Program-made: the position numbers and the translations under genes
The notes under the pieces: generated by a model
What the model saw: the letters and a program-made list of their open reading frames with translations, nothing else
Databases searched by the model: none
What the model was told of the DNA's origin: nothing
Assembly: GCF_003231285.1 (NCBI RefSeq)
Contig: NZ_QKNS01000003.1
Location: 186,001 to 250,000, forward strand
Length of the DNA stretch: 64,000 nt
Origin: Hymenobacter sediminis
GTDB lineage: Bacteria; Bacteroidota; Bacteroidia; Cytophagales; Hymenobacteraceae
Direction of reading: 5' to 3'
Shown here: positions 17,308 to 26,434 of the stretch, piece by piece
Layout: each line of letters begins with the position of its first letter
Position numbering within the stretch: the stretch's first letter is position 1

Positions 17308-17817
17308 TTATTGAAAGCGCGTCTGGGGGATGAACACGTCGTCGGGGCTGATGATGTCGCGCAGGACTGGGTGCACCTGAGTGGGTAGCAACTGGCCCAG
17401 CTGGCGGGGCGTTACGAACTCCAGGTGGGTAAGCAGCTGAGCGTCGGCGGCATGCTCGGGGTCGAGGCCCAGGCGAGGGGTAGCATCGGGGTTGAGCGGG
17501 CGCACCTCGAAGAACAGCTCGAGTGCTTGCAGGCCGGGGCTGTGAAACTCATGCAAGTGTAAAAAGCGCCCTACAGTAACCTCCAGGCCCGTTTCTTCGG
17601 CAAACTCCCGCGCCAGGCATTCCTGAAGGGTTTCCCCAAACTGCCACCCTCCACCAGGCGGCGACCAGAACGGCAAGTTGTTGGGAAGCAGGCCGCGGTG
17701 GGCCGTAAGCAGCAGGGCATCTTCCTGCACCAGCAGGCCGCACACCCGCACCCGCGCTACCCCGGCGTAAGCCTCCAGCAAAGAGGCAGAAGGAACAGTA
17801 GTACGAAAGTCAGTCAT
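17308..17817 (-). CDS. NUDIX hydrolase
   Basis: A 169-residue protein starting at ATG 17817 (MTDFRTTV); the upstream in-frame extension to 18015 overlaps the next gene and was rejected. The NUDIX box is GWQFGETLQECLAREFAEET followed by GLEV, with all catalytic glutamates. It is a single-domain enzyme; the substrate is unknown. The last residues (DDVFIPQTRFQ) are not diagnostic. It lies 119 nt downstream of the DUF4126 gene. Confidence 0.88.
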   Translation of the reverse strand: MTDFRTTVPSASLLEAYAGVARVRVCGLLVQEDALLLTAHRGLLPNNLPFWSPPGGGWQFGETLQECLAREFAEETGLEVTVGRFLHLHEFHSPGLQALELFFEVRPLNPDATPRLGLDPEHAADAQLLTHLEFVTPRQLGQLLPTQVHPVLRDIISPDDVFIPQTRFQ

Positions 17818-17936
17818 AACAAAAGCTCGGCCCCGGCCGTGCAAGACGCGAAAACGCAAGCTTACGAAGAAAGCCGCTGTGCGGCTGATTAACTCTCGCC
17901 AAATGTATTTTCGTGTGCTGCCGGACCAAGGAATTG

Positions 17937-18539
17937 TCAGGCCGGGTGGCTGGGCGGCGTGGCCCGCCGGGTAACCCGGCGCTGCTGCCAGTGCCGCAGC
18001 CGCACCAGTACCCACACCACGCCAGCTACGGCCAGGGCTGCCATCAGGAGAGGAAGCAGAAAAACCAGCACCGTGCCCACCATAGCCAGCACATTTTCCA
18101 GGGTAGCCAGCACGGGGTTGCCCAAGCCGGCCGTAGTAACCGTGGAGCCCGCCCGCAGCAGAGAAGTGCCAAGCTGAATAACCCCGGCCGCTCCGCCCCC
18201 GGCTACTACCCCCAGCCCCCAGCGCAGCATCGGGGGCATATCAGGCAGGGCTGAGGTCATCAGGATGGAGCCCGCAATAAATGCCGCCGGCCCCGTGATG
18301 GTATCCAGAACATTATCGACGACGGGGATGTAGTAGCCCAGAATTTCGGCCACCGTGGCTGTACCCAGCACCGCTATGGCCGGCCAGCTACCCAGCCAGC
18401 CGAAGCCGGCGGCCGGGGTTAGGTGACCGGTGCGGTAAGCCAGCGCCGCCGCCAACAAAGGCACAAACACCCGAAAGCCGCTGCAGGCGGCCAGGGCCAG
18501 GCCCAGCGCTCCGGGCAGGATGTAATCCAGAGGTTCCAT
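17937..18539 (-). CDS. DUF4126 membrane protein
   Basis: A 200-residue membrane protein starting at ATG 18539 (MEPLDYILPG). It has 4-5 hydrophobic segments, the N-terminal motif ALAACSGFRVFVPLL and the central Gly-rich GVVAGGGAAGVIQLGTS, all typical of DUF4126. The C-terminal tail is basic. The function of the family is unknown. It is divergent from the thioesterase gene at 18633, with a 93-nt shared upstream region. Confidence 0.85.
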   Translation of the reverse strand: MEPLDYILPGALGLALAACSGFRVFVPLLAAALAYRTGHLTPAAGFGWLGSWPAIAVLGTATVAEILGYYIPVVDNVLDTITGPAAFIAGSILMTSALPDMPPMLRWGLGVVAGGGAAGVIQLGTSLLRAGSTVTTAGLGNPVLATLENVLAMVGTVLVFLLPLLMAALAVAGVVWVLVRLRHWQQRRVTRRATPPSHPA

Positions 18540-18632
18540 AGGCAGGCAAATGCAAGGAGGAGAGGCTGGTACAGTGGCTATTAGGCCCAGCAGACCGGAA
18601 ACCTGCAAAAGATACACAACCTTTGCGGCTCT

Positions 18633-19061
18633 ATGAATACAGAAGCCCTCGAAACGCGCATCCGCCGCAAGCTTACCCGCCAGCACTTCATGCACCACAT
18701 TGGCGCCGACCTTACCCGGATTGAAGAGGGTAGGGTAGAAGCCGAACTGACCCTGCAGCAGGAGCACCAGCAGCATGGCGGCTTTGCCCACGGCGGGCTG
18801 GTAGCCACCATGGCCGACTTGGCCGCGGGCTTTGCTGCCGTAACCCTGGTGCCCGATGGGAAGGGGGTAGTAACGGTGGAGCTTAAGACCAGCTACCTGC
18901 ACCCCGGTGTAGGGAAAAAGCTGCGGGCAGTAGGCTGGGTACTGAAGGCAGGGCGCCGCTTACATTTCTGCGAGGCCGAGGTGTGGTGCGATGAACGCCT
19001 CATTGCCAAAGCCAGCGCCACCATGGCCGTGACGGAGCCCCCAGCAGCAGCTTGTATGTAG
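18633..19061 (+). CDS. PaaI-like hotdog-fold thioesterase
   Basis: A 142-residue protein of the 4HBT/PaaI family. The active-site helix reads HGGFAHGGLVATMADLAAG, followed by VELKTSYLHPG, both conserved. Such enzymes hydrolyse acyl- or aryl-CoA thioesters. The substrate is unknown. The gene ends 83 nt before the histidine kinase start in the same direction. Confidence 0.88.
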   Translation: MNTEALETRIRRKLTRQHFMHHIGADLTRIEEGRVEAELTLQQEHQQHGGFAHGGLVATMADLAAGFAAVTLVPDGKGVVTVELKTSYLHPGVGKKLRAVGWVLKAGRRLHFCEAEVWCDERLIAKASATMAVTEPPAAACM

Positions 19062-19144
19062 CTACCGGAATCTGCCGTTTTCTTCTCAACTTAGCAAGGC
19101 AGTCCGGGCGCTACATTCCCCCACCGGACCTGCCTCGCTACGTT

Positions 19145-21361
19145 ATGAAGTGGATTATTACGGTGCTGCTGCTGATAACTAGCAGTCCTATTCTGGCCCA
19201 ATACCGGTACTGGGCTGCCAATTACGATTCATTAAACCAGGTACTGCACCAGCAGCCCACCGATACGGCCCGGGTACGTACCATCCAGCACATGCTGGAT
19301 GTAGTAGAGCTGACTGAGCCGCGCCGGCGTCAGCAAGTGCTACCCCTGCTGCAGGAGCTGTTCGTGCTCAATGCGCGTACTGAGCAGCTCGATGAGGCCC
19401 CGTACCGGGAGCTGCAGGCCGGCGTGCAGCTCTGGGTGAAAGGCAAAAATTACCAGCAAGCCCTGAGTGCTCTGCACCAAGCTGTGGAGCTTTTTGACGC
19501 CGCCGGGCACCCGGTGCCTCTCTTGCTCATTGACCTGGGGCCACTTTACAACGCCTTGCATGATTCCGACAACCGCCTGGCTTATTTTGGGCGCAAGCTG
19601 ACTCAGTACAAGGTGCAGGGGGTAGTAGAAAACGAGGCTGCCTGCTACCTGGTGTTGGGTGGTTCCTACCGCCACCGCGGCGACTACAATCAGGCTATCA
19701 GCCATTACCTGCACGCTGCTGACCTGTTTCGGGGTTTTCACCACCGCTTATACATCAACGAGCTGATGGTGGCCGGCACTACCTACGCTGAGTGGGGCAA
19801 CAACCAGAAGGCCTTACACTACCTGCAGGAATCAGCTACCCTCAATGAGAAATTCGCCATTAGCGGGTTGCAGCGGTTCTTTTCTCAGCAGGCTGTGGCT
19901 AAGTTGTATCTACAACAAGGCAACTACCCGGAGGCGATGCACTACGCCGACCTGACCCTGGAAACCGCCCGCCACGATTCGGTAGATGGCACCCAGTTTA
20001 AGGCCTATGGCCTGGTGCTGAAAAGCCAAGTGCTGCTGGCCCTCAACCAGCCCCAGGCTGTGCTGCCCCTGCTTACCCGCGCCCAGCACATATCCGATTC
20101 GCTGCACATGCCCATCACGGCCCGCCCCGGCGAGTTTGCCCTTGATGCTACTTGGGCTCAGTACCACACCCTGCGCGGCAACTATGCCCAGGCCGATAAG
20201 CACTGGCGCTTGGCTTATCAGAAAGCTACGGAAGCCCACTTTCAGATGCTACGGCCCAAGTACCTAAAGCAAATTATTCGCTTTCAGGACACGTACGGGG
20301 CTGCCGAGCCTGTCCGCAACTACGCCCGGGCCTACTTCAACCTGATGGATACGCTGGATAAAGCTCAGGGCAGCAGCCTAGTGGCTCAGTATGAGGCGGA
20401 GCGAGTGGAACAGGTGCAGAACGCGCAAATTCTTCGGCTGCGTCAGGAGAAAGTAATGCAAAGTATGCGCCTGCGTCAGCGCAACCAGTTGCTGGGGGTA
20501 GCGGGCGTGGCCATTCTGCTTATATCGGGGCTGGGCGTGGCAGTATACCGGCAGTTGCAAATCAATAAGCAGACGCTGGCCCAGCTCCGCGCAACCCAAA
20601 ATCAGCTGGTGCAATCGGAGAAGTGGGCATTTGTGGGCGAAGTGTCGGCCGGTATTGCCCACGAGCTGCAGAACCCGCTTAACTTCATGAAGCGGTTTGC
20701 AGAGGTAAGCACTACCATGGTAGATACCATGCACAACCCTGAGCAGAAAGACGGGCTGGAGCAGGAAATTCTGGTAGGCCTGCGCCAGAATCTGCAGGAA
20801 ATCAGCCAGCATGGAATTCGGGCTTCGGCCATCATCAAAGACATGCTGGAACACTCGCGCGCCGGCACCGGGCAGCGCGAGCCAACAGACCTGAACGAGT
20901 TAATTCGGGAGTACTTGTACCTGGCCCGCCAAGCCCCGGAGCTGCACGAAAAAACGCAAGCCGTAACCATAGAAACCCACCTGGACCCCGTGCTACCCCT
21001 TGTATCGGTGGTTGCGCCAGACATAGGCCGGGTGATGCTGAACCTGTTTACGAATGCTCTGTACGCCGTGGTGCAGCGTCTGCAAACCGCCGATGCTGCC
21101 TACCTCCCCAAGGTGCGCGTATGCACCGCTATCCGGCCGGGCACCGTGGAAATCCGGGTGCAGGACAACGGCGTAGGAATGACGCCGGAGGTGCAGGCAA
21201 AAGTGTTTCAGGCTTTTTTCACCACCAAACCCCCCGGTGAGGGCACCGGCCTGGGCCTTTCCCTCAGCTCCGATATTGTAAAAAGCCACGGCGGCACTAT
21301 GGCGGTTGAATCGGGGGTAGGGCGGGGTACGGAGTTTGTTATCACGCTGCCGCTAGCTTAA
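19145..21361 (+). CDS. TPR-containing sensor histidine kinase
   Basis: A 738-residue protein starting at ATG 19145 (signal peptide MKWIITVLLLITSSPILAQ); the longer reading to 19052 overlaps the thioesterase. Residues ~20-430 are periplasmic TPR-like helices (for example ACYLVLGGSYRHRGDYNQAI). A transmembrane helix near residues 455-475 is followed by a coiled coil and the H-box GIAHELQNPLNF with phosphorylatable His 506. The ATPase domain carries N-box NLFTNALYAV, DNGVGM and GTGLGLSL. No response regulator is adjacent, so it is an orphan kinase. Confidence 0.93.
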   Translation: MKWIITVLLLITSSPILAQYRYWAANYDSLNQVLHQQPTDTARVRTIQHMLDVVELTEPRRRQQVLPLLQELFVLNARTEQLDEAPYRELQAGVQLWVKGKNYQQALSALHQAVELFDAAGHPVPLLLIDLGPLYNALHDSDNRLAYFGRKLTQYKVQGVVENEAACYLVLGGSYRHRGDYNQAISHYLHAADLFRGFHHRLYINELMVAGTTYAEWGNNQKALHYLQESATLNEKFAISGLQRFFSQQAVAKLYLQQGNYPEAMHYADLTLETARHDSVDGTQFKAYGLVLKSQVLLALNQPQAVLPLLTRAQHISDSLHMPITARPGEFALDATWAQYHTLRGNYAQADKHWRLAYQKATEAHFQMLRPKYLKQIIRFQDTYGAAEPVRNYARAYFNLMDTLDKAQGSSLVAQYEAERVEQVQNAQILRLRQEKVMQSMRLRQRNQLLGVAGVAILLISGLGVAVYRQLQINKQTLAQLRATQNQLVQSEKWAFVGEVSAGIAHELQNPLNFMKRFAEVSTTMVDTMHNPEQKDGLEQEILVGLRQNLQEISQHGIRASAIIKDMLEHSRAGTGQREPTDLNELIREYLYLARQAPELHEKTQAVTIETHLDPVLPLVSVVAPDIGRVMLNLFTNALYAVVQRLQTADAAYLPKVRVCTAIRPGTVEIRVQDNGVGMTPEVQAKVFQAFFTTKPPGEGTGLGLSLSSDIVKSHGGTMAVESGVGRGTEFVITLPLA

Positions 21362-21605
21362 CTCATAATTACGGCCGCCGCGAAAGGCACCCCTTGAAGC
21401 TGGGTGTTTGGCTTATTGTGCGCACAGAATGGGCTCTGAAAAATAACAACCGAGCCAATCTGGCGGCGGCAAGAGCACGGAAGGTGTTGCGGCGCCATTC
21501 TGCAGCATAGCTTCCGGTTGTGGCAGCGGCACACGTATCCGGCATCAGCCAACGCACGTTCCGGCGCTACAAACTGGCTACCCCCGTCGGGAGCTTAAAC
21601 CGGCG

Positions 21606-21613
21606 TAGCTTTG
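21606..21613 (+). promoter_or_regulatory. -7 box of the helicase gene
   Basis: TAGCTTTG matches TAnnTTTG 19 nt before ATG 21633. No TTG lies at the -33 position. Confidence 0.4.
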
Positions 21614-21632
21614 TTCTGCTGAATACACTGCT

Positions 21633-23057
21633 ATGCTTACCGTAAAAACACCCTCCGTTCGCGACTATTTTCCCTACGAACCTACTCAGGATCAGGCCAC
21701 GCTGTTTCGGCAGATGGACGGTTTCCTGGGCGATGCGCTACCGGGGCGTAAGGCTTTCATCCTGCGTGGCTACGCGGGTACGGGCAAAACCACGGTGGTC
21801 AGCGCTTTAGTGCAGTGGCTGCACCGCATGGGCCGCAAATACGTGCTGATGGCCCCCACTGGCCGTGCCGCCAAAGTGATGAGCACCTACTCCGGGGTAG
21901 CGGCCAGCACTATTCACAAGAAAATTTACCGCCAAACCAGCGGCACGCCCTCCCAGGGCCTGTCGTTCCAGCGCCAGCCCAACCGGGCCCAGGACACGCT
22001 GTTCATCGTGGATGAGGCCTCCATGATTTCTGACGAGAAAGCCTTCGGCGAAAATGGCCTGCTCGACGACCTGATGAATTACGTGTTCGAGAAGCCCTCT
22101 AACCGCCTGCTGCTCATCGGCGACACGGCCCAGTTGCCGCCCGTGGGCCAGTTGCTCAGCCCCGCCCTCGATGCCGAGCTGCTGCGCCACCGCTTCCGCG
22201 CCCAGGTCGATTCGGTGGAATTGCGCCAGGTAATGCGCCAGGCCGAGCAGTCGGGGATTTTGATGAACGCCACCGTGCTGCGCGAAGAGCTGCGCGAGGA
22301 GCACCCGCAAATCACCTTCTTCACCAAAGGCTACCCCGATATTTTCGCTATGGGTGGCGACAAGCTGGAAGACGGCCTGCGCTGGGCCTACAAGAACTTC
22401 GGGCACGAGAACAGCACCATCATCTGCCGCTCCAACAAAAACGCCAACCAGTACAACCAGTACATCCGGCGCATCCTGTTTGAGGCCGAGGATGAAATCG
22501 AATCGGGCGACTATCTGATGGTAGTGCGCAACAATTACTACTGGCTCCCTAAAGATTCGGAAATCGGCTTTCTGGCCAACGGCGACTTTGTACAGGTAGT
22601 AAAAATTGTGCGCCTCACGGAGGAATTTGGTTTCCGCTTTGCCGATGCCCGCGTGCGCCTTGTGGACTACCCCGACGAGCCGGACATGGAAATCAAGCTG
22701 CTGCTCGATACCCTGCACACTGAAAGCCCAGCCCTACCCGCCGACCGGAACAAAGCCCTCTACGACGCCGTGAGTGCCGATTATGCCCACCTCGAAACCA
22801 AGAAGGAACGTACCGCCGCCATGCGCAAAGACCCGTTCCTGAACGCTCTGCAGGTGAAATTCGCTTATGCCCTCACCTGCCACAAAGCCCAGGGTGGCCA
22901 GTGGCAGGCGGTATTCGTGGACCACGGCTATCTGAAGGAAGACATGGTGAATAGTGAGTTTGCCCGCTGGCTTTATACCGCTGTTACGCGCTCCTCGGAA
23001 AAGCTGTTCCTGCTGAACTTCAACAAGAAGCTTCTCGCCGACGAAAATCAGGAGTAA
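21633..23057 (+). CDS. RecD-like ATP-dependent DNA helicase
   Basis: A 474-residue superfamily 1B helicase. Walker A GYAGTGKTT is near residue 50, MAPTGRAAK follows, Walker B is LFIVDEASM, then GDTAQLPPVG. The C-terminal UvrD_C_2 part has TCHKAQGGQW and LYTAVTRSSEK. It is shorter than RecD2 (about 740 residues) and lacks its N-terminal region, as usual for this Bacteroidota subgroup. It is expected to unwind DNA 5' to 3' in repair. It is a single gene with a short leader. Confidence 0.92.
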   Translation: MLTVKTPSVRDYFPYEPTQDQATLFRQMDGFLGDALPGRKAFILRGYAGTGKTTVVSALVQWLHRMGRKYVLMAPTGRAAKVMSTYSGVAASTIHKKIYRQTSGTPSQGLSFQRQPNRAQDTLFIVDEASMISDEKAFGENGLLDDLMNYVFEKPSNRLLLIGDTAQLPPVGQLLSPALDAELLRHRFRAQVDSVELRQVMRQAEQSGILMNATVLREELREEHPQITFFTKGYPDIFAMGGDKLEDGLRWAYKNFGHENSTIICRSNKNANQYNQYIRRILFEAEDEIESGDYLMVVRNNYYWLPKDSEIGFLANGDFVQVVKIVRLTEEFGFRFADARVRLVDYPDEPDMEIKLLLDTLHTESPALPADRNKALYDAVSADYAHLETKKERTAAMRKDPFLNALQVKFAYALTCHKAQGGQWQAVFVDHGYLKEDMVNSEFARWLYTAVTRSSEKLFLLNFNKKLLADENQE

Positions 23058-23277
23058 ATACCAACCGGCCGCTGCCCGCCCCGGTTGCCCTATATGCGCT
23101 TACCCCACACAACGGCCGCAAGCCTCAGCACAAAGCCAACCGATTGGCCGGCTGAGCCATTGGATTAGGGTAGGAGCCAAGGCGAAAAACTCCGGCAGAA
23201 AAGAACGCAACAACTGCCGCTGTGCGTTGTTGCTTATGTCGGCTTCCGAGGCGCTGGGGCGAAAACTGGCACGTAAC

Positions 23278-23307
23278 TTGGCGCAGCCCCCGAAACTTGT
23301 ATTTTTG
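23278..23307 (+). promoter_or_regulatory. Promoter of the DUF1573 gene
   Basis: TTG at 23278-23280 and TATTTTTG at 23300-23307, spaced by exactly 19 nt, match the Bacteroidota -33/-7 consensus. The start codon is 33 nt after the -7 box. Confidence 0.75.
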
Positions 23308-23339
23308 CTTACTTCCAACGCTTTCCAGCAGTTCAACCC

Positions 23340-23879
23340 ATGAAAAAAGCACTTCTTCTGGCTCTTTCCTTGTCCGTAATGGGCTTCGCGGCTCAGGCCC
23401 AGACGGCGGCCGTTAAGCCGGCCAACGCCCAGACCAAAGTGGCAGGCCCGCAAATCCAGTTTGAGGAAATGAAGTACGACTTCGGTTCCATCAAAACCGG
23501 CGACGTGGTAGAACACACGTTTAAGTTCAAGAACGTAGGCACGCAGCCCCTGGTGATTTCCAACATTGGCGTGAGCTGCGGCTGCACTACCCCCGACTGG
23601 ACCCGCGAGCCAGTTATGCCCGGCAAAACCGGCATGATTACCGCCAAATTCAACTCGGCCGGCAAAATAGGCATGCAGAACAAAGTGTTGACCGTTGAAT
23701 CGAACTCGGCGGGCGGTAACGCCATGGTTGCGCTGGTGGGTGATGTGAAAGAGGCCAACGCCGCCATGACGGCTGCCCCGGCTTCTACCGACGTATCGGC
23801 CCCCGCTGACACCAAAGACGCCAAGCAGAAAACCAAGATTGGCGATAACAAGATCAAAGCCAAGAAGAAAGCTTCCTAA
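23340..23879 (+). CDS. DUF1573 secreted protein
   Basis: A 179-residue exported protein. The signal peptide ends at AQAQT near residue 21. One DUF1573 (ASH-like, immunoglobulin-fold) domain follows, with the diagnostic strand motif YDFGSIKTGDVVEHTFKFKN and the paired cysteines of VSCGCTTPDW. The last ~35 residues are rich in Ala, Thr, Asp and Lys and are probably disordered, ending in a basic tail. The function is not known. Strong promoter and terminator make it a single-gene unit. Confidence 0.9.
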   Translation: MKKALLLALSLSVMGFAAQAQTAAVKPANAQTKVAGPQIQFEEMKYDFGSIKTGDVVEHTFKFKNVGTQPLVISNIGVSCGCTTPDWTREPVMPGKTGMITAKFNSAGKIGMQNKVLTVESNSAGGNAMVALVGDVKEANAAMTAAPASTDVSAPADTKDAKQKTKIGDNKIKAKKKAS

Positions 23880-23898
23880 GCACTGGGCTTCAGTAAAA

Positions 23899-23936
23899 AA
23901 GCAAAAAGGCTTGCCATGCGGCAAGCCTTTTTGCTT
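23899..23936. terminator. Bidirectional terminator
   Basis: AAGCAAAAAGGCTTGCC and GGCAAGCCTTTTTGCTT form a perfect 17-bp stem with a 4-nt loop. It serves both the DUF1573 gene and the convergent DUF423 gene. Confidence 0.93.
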
Positions 23937-23955
23937 GTAACGGGGGTAGGGAACC

Positions 23956-24333
23956 CTACACCTGCCGAGCTGCCAGCAGCAGAGTAATCCAGCCGGCAAT
24001 GAGCAGCACGCCGCCAATGGGTGTGATGGCGCCCAGCTTGGTAATACCGGTCAGGCACAGCACGTACAATGAGCCGCTAAACACCAGCACGCCGCCCAGC
24101 CACAGCCAGGCCGTGGTGCCCAAGCTTTGCAATTCAGGCTTAATGTGCAGCAGAATACCTACGGCCAGCAGGGCCAGGGCGTGGTAAAACTGGTAGCGCA
24201 CGGCGGTTTCAAAGGTTTCGAAGCGGCCAGAAGCCTCCAGCATCTTGCGTAGGCCATGCGCCCCAAAGGCCCCAATTCCGACGCCTAGGCCGCCTAGTAA
24301 AGCGGCCAGCTGAATAATAAGTCGAGCTGTCAT
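23956..24333 (-). CDS. DUF423 membrane protein
   Basis: A 125-residue membrane protein with four hydrophobic segments. The motif GAFGAHGLRKML near residue 22 and the segment TAVRYQFYHALALLAVG define DUF423 (YwdK/YgdD family). Its function is unknown. It lies 123 nt downstream of yggS, with an inverted repeat between them, and has a strong terminator. Confidence 0.92.
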   Translation of the reverse strand: MTARLIIQLAALLGGLGVGIGAFGAHGLRKMLEASGRFETFETAVRYQFYHALALLAVGILLHIKPELQSLGTTAWLWLGGVLVFSGSLYVLCLTGITKLGAITPIGGVLLIAGWITLLLAARQV

Positions 24334-24355
24334 ATGGTTGAGTTTTCAGGTGTGA

Positions 24356-24449
24356 GTTGCCAGTTTTCAGCTGCCAGTGCTGAGTTACCAGTTGTCAGTT
24401 CGTTTATACAGCTTTAGTAGCTCAGTACTGGCAACTGAAAACCGGCAAC
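24356..24449. repeat. Inverted repeat family D, 29-bp arms
   Basis: The arms 24356-24384 and 24421-24449 are inverse complements with about 3 mismatches (core TTTTCAG-TGCCAGT). Related fragments with the same core lie just outside the left arm (24340-24355). It fills the yggS-DUF423 gap. Confidence 0.7.
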
Positions 24450-24456
24450 CGAAATA

Positions 24457-25119
24457 TTACCGCGAGCCAAAAATAGCGCTGCCCACCCGAATGAGAGTGC
24501 TGCCTTCCCGCAGAGCCAGCTCGTAGTCGGAGCTCATGCCCATGGAAATTTCGCGGAAGTCCTCGTCCTCAGCAAAGTACAGCGCCTTTAGCTTGTCGAA
24601 ATAGCCGCGTAGCTGCCGGAACTCGCGGCGTAGCTGGTCTTCGTCGGGGGTGTTGGTGGCAATGCCCATCACGCCGGCCAGGCGCACATGCCGCAGGGCC
24701 CGAAACTCCGCCGACTGCAGGATTTCTTCTGCCTCGGCCAGGGTCAGGCCGGTTTTGGTTTCCTCATCGGCAATATGAAACTGCAGCAGGCCCTCAATCA
24801 TGCGGTTGTGTTTGGCGGCCTGGCGCTCAATTTCAAGCAAAAGCTTGAGGCTGTCGATGCTCTGAATGGTATGCACAAACGGAGCAATGTACTTCACCTT
24901 GTTGGTCTGCAGGTGCCCAATAAGGTGCCACTCTACATCGGCAGGTAGCTCGGGCTGCTTAGCGGCCATTTCCTGCACCCGGTTCTCGCCGAAGATGCGG
25001 GCACCTGCTTCATACGCCTCGCGCAGGCGCTCCACGGGGTGAGTTTTGGTAACGGCTACCAGCCGGGCGGCCGTGCCGGTCAGGCGTTGTTGAATGCGGT
25101 GCAGATTATCAGAAATCAC
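24457..25119 (-). CDS. YggS family PLP homeostasis protein
   Basis: A 220-residue PLP-binding protein of the YggS/PLPBP family, alanine-racemase-like barrel. The PLP lysine lies in VAVTKTHPVE near residue 25. IFGENRVQE, EWHLIGHLQTNK and the C-terminal GSAIFGSR are conserved. It controls free PLP and amino-acid balance. The likely start is GTG 25119. The first codons and the upstream region lie in an arm of an inverted repeat (25113-25145), so the original start may have been altered. Confidence 0.93.
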   Translation of the reverse strand: MISDNLHRIQQRLTGTAARLVAVTKTHPVERLREAYEAGARIFGENRVQEMAAKQPELPADVEWHLIGHLQTNKVKYIAPFVHTIQSIDSLKLLLEIERQAAKHNRMIEGLLQFHIADEETKTGLTLAEAEEILQSAEFRALRHVRLAGVMGIATNTPDEDQLRREFRQLRGYFDKLKALYFAEDEDFREISMGMSSDYELALREGSTLIRVGSAIFGSR

Positions 25120-25311
25120 TGATTTACGCTGATTAGTCGTGATTTCGCTGATGCCGATGATCAGGCAAAATCAGGAAGTAAGAGAATATAGGAAAGCAAA
25201 GCTAGGCTCTCAGGAAGTAAAACCCAGCCAGTACATTATTGTCTGCCGCCAAGGTAGCTCTGTCCTTAAAAATCAGCTAAATCACGACCAATCAGCGCAA
25301 ATCAGTGATTT
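25113..25311. repeat. Inverted-repeat element, family C, 33-bp termini
   Basis: The arm 25113-25145 and the arm 25279-25311 are inverse complements at 31 of 33 positions (core AATCACTGATTT). They enclose 133 nt without a convincing gene. The element spans the start of yggS and reaches into the stop codon of the batA-like gene. It has the layout of a small MITE or paired REP sequence. Confidence 0.8.
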
Positions 25312-26359
25312 AGTCTTCCAGTGCATTCGTGAGGAAGGTGTTCTTCAGCCCTAGCCATACCAGCCACAGGCCCACGCACCAGAACAGGTAAATGCGGTAG
25401 TAGTCGCGGGTGTTGCGGTAGCGGGTCTGCCGGACTTCGGACTTCTCGTAGCGGTTGATTTGAGCGAAGGTTTGGCGTAGGGCTGTGTTGTCGGAAGCCC
25501 GGAAGAAGCGGCCCTCACCGGCCTGGGCAATCTGCCGCATGGTGGTTTCATCGAGGCGGGTACTGACGTAGGTAGGGCGGCCCGTTTCATCGGTGCCATA
25601 AGGCACAATACCATCTTTTCCCAGCCCAATGGTGTAAAGCTTGAGGCCGTAGGCATGGGCGAGTTGCGCCGCCGTCAGTGGGTCGAGGGAGCCAGCCGTG
25701 TTTTCGCCATCGGAAATCAGAATGCACACTTTGGTGCGGGAGCGGGAGTCGCGGAGGCGGTTGGTGGCTACCCCCAGCGCCGTGCCAATGGCCGTGCCGT
25801 CGTTCGGAATCATGCCCAGGCGCAACTCCTGCAGGTTGTCGCGCAGCAGGTCGTAGTCGGTGGTAAGCGGGGCCAGTGAGTAGGCATCGCCAGCAAAGGC
25901 CACCAACCCAATCCGGTCGCCCTGGCGGCCATCAATAAACTCGCGGGCTACTCGTTTGGCAGCCTCCAGGCGGTTAGGGCGCAGATCCTGCAGCTCCATA
26001 GAGCCCGATACATCCAGCACCAGCAGAATATCAATGCCCTCGCCTTGCTGCACCACCCGCTCATCGGTGCGCTGGGGGCGGGCCAGGGCCAGAATGCCAA
26101 AGCTCAGGCTCAGAGCTAGCACCACATCGGGCAAAAAGCGCAGCACCGTGCTCCAGTCTCGCGGGAGCTGGCCCGATACGAAGGCTACCCCCAGGCGCGC
26201 GCGCCGCCGCCGGGCCAGGGCCCATCGCAGCACAAACAACAGTGGCACTAGCGGCAGCAGCAGCAGCAGGCGGGGCTGCTCCCAGGTATAGCTGGCCAGG
26301 GTAGCGTAGCGCACGCTATCCAGCACGGGAGCTAGAACATCAGACCAGAGCTGAGGCAT
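25310..26359 (-). CDS. batA: BatA-like vWA domain protein
   Basis: A 349-residue membrane-anchored protein. The N-terminus has the BatA-type segment YTWEQPRLLLLLPLVPLLF and a second hydrophobic stretch near residues 70-90. The von Willebrand A domain has an intact metal site DVSGSM near residue 117 and later T and D ligands (AFAGDAYSLAPLTTD). A C-terminal transmembrane helix follows. Bat proteins are linked to aerotolerance and stress survival. It is the third gene of a DUF58-membrane protein-BatA operon. BatB and the TPR partner that normally follow are absent. Confidence 0.88.
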   Translation of the reverse strand: MPQLWSDVLAPVLDSVRYATLASYTWEQPRLLLLLPLVPLLFVLRWALARRRRARLGVAFVSGQLPRDWSTVLRFLPDVVLALSLSFGILALARPQRTDERVVQQGEGIDILLVLDVSGSMELQDLRPNRLEAAKRVAREFIDGRQGDRIGLVAFAGDAYSLAPLTTDYDLLRDNLQELRLGMIPNDGTAIGTALGVATNRLRDSRSRTKVCILISDGENTAGSLDPLTAAQLAHAYGLKLYTIGLGKDGIVPYGTDETGRPTYVSTRLDETTMRQIAQAGEGRFFRASDNTALRQTFAQINRYEKSEVRQTRYRNTRDYYRIYLFWCVGLWLVWLGLKNTFLTNALED

Positions 26360-26434
26360 GCGGTAAAAGTAGTGAATCTGAGGGGTAGGGCCGGGTTTCG
26401 GACGGAAGAGAAGGGTAGAGCGGCGCTGCCCCGG

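Noticed and set aside
21807..22718. 303-codon open frame antisense to the helicase
   Set aside because: The plus strand encodes a complete RecD-like helicase with all motifs. The antisense frame is a codon-bias shadow in GC-rich DNA.
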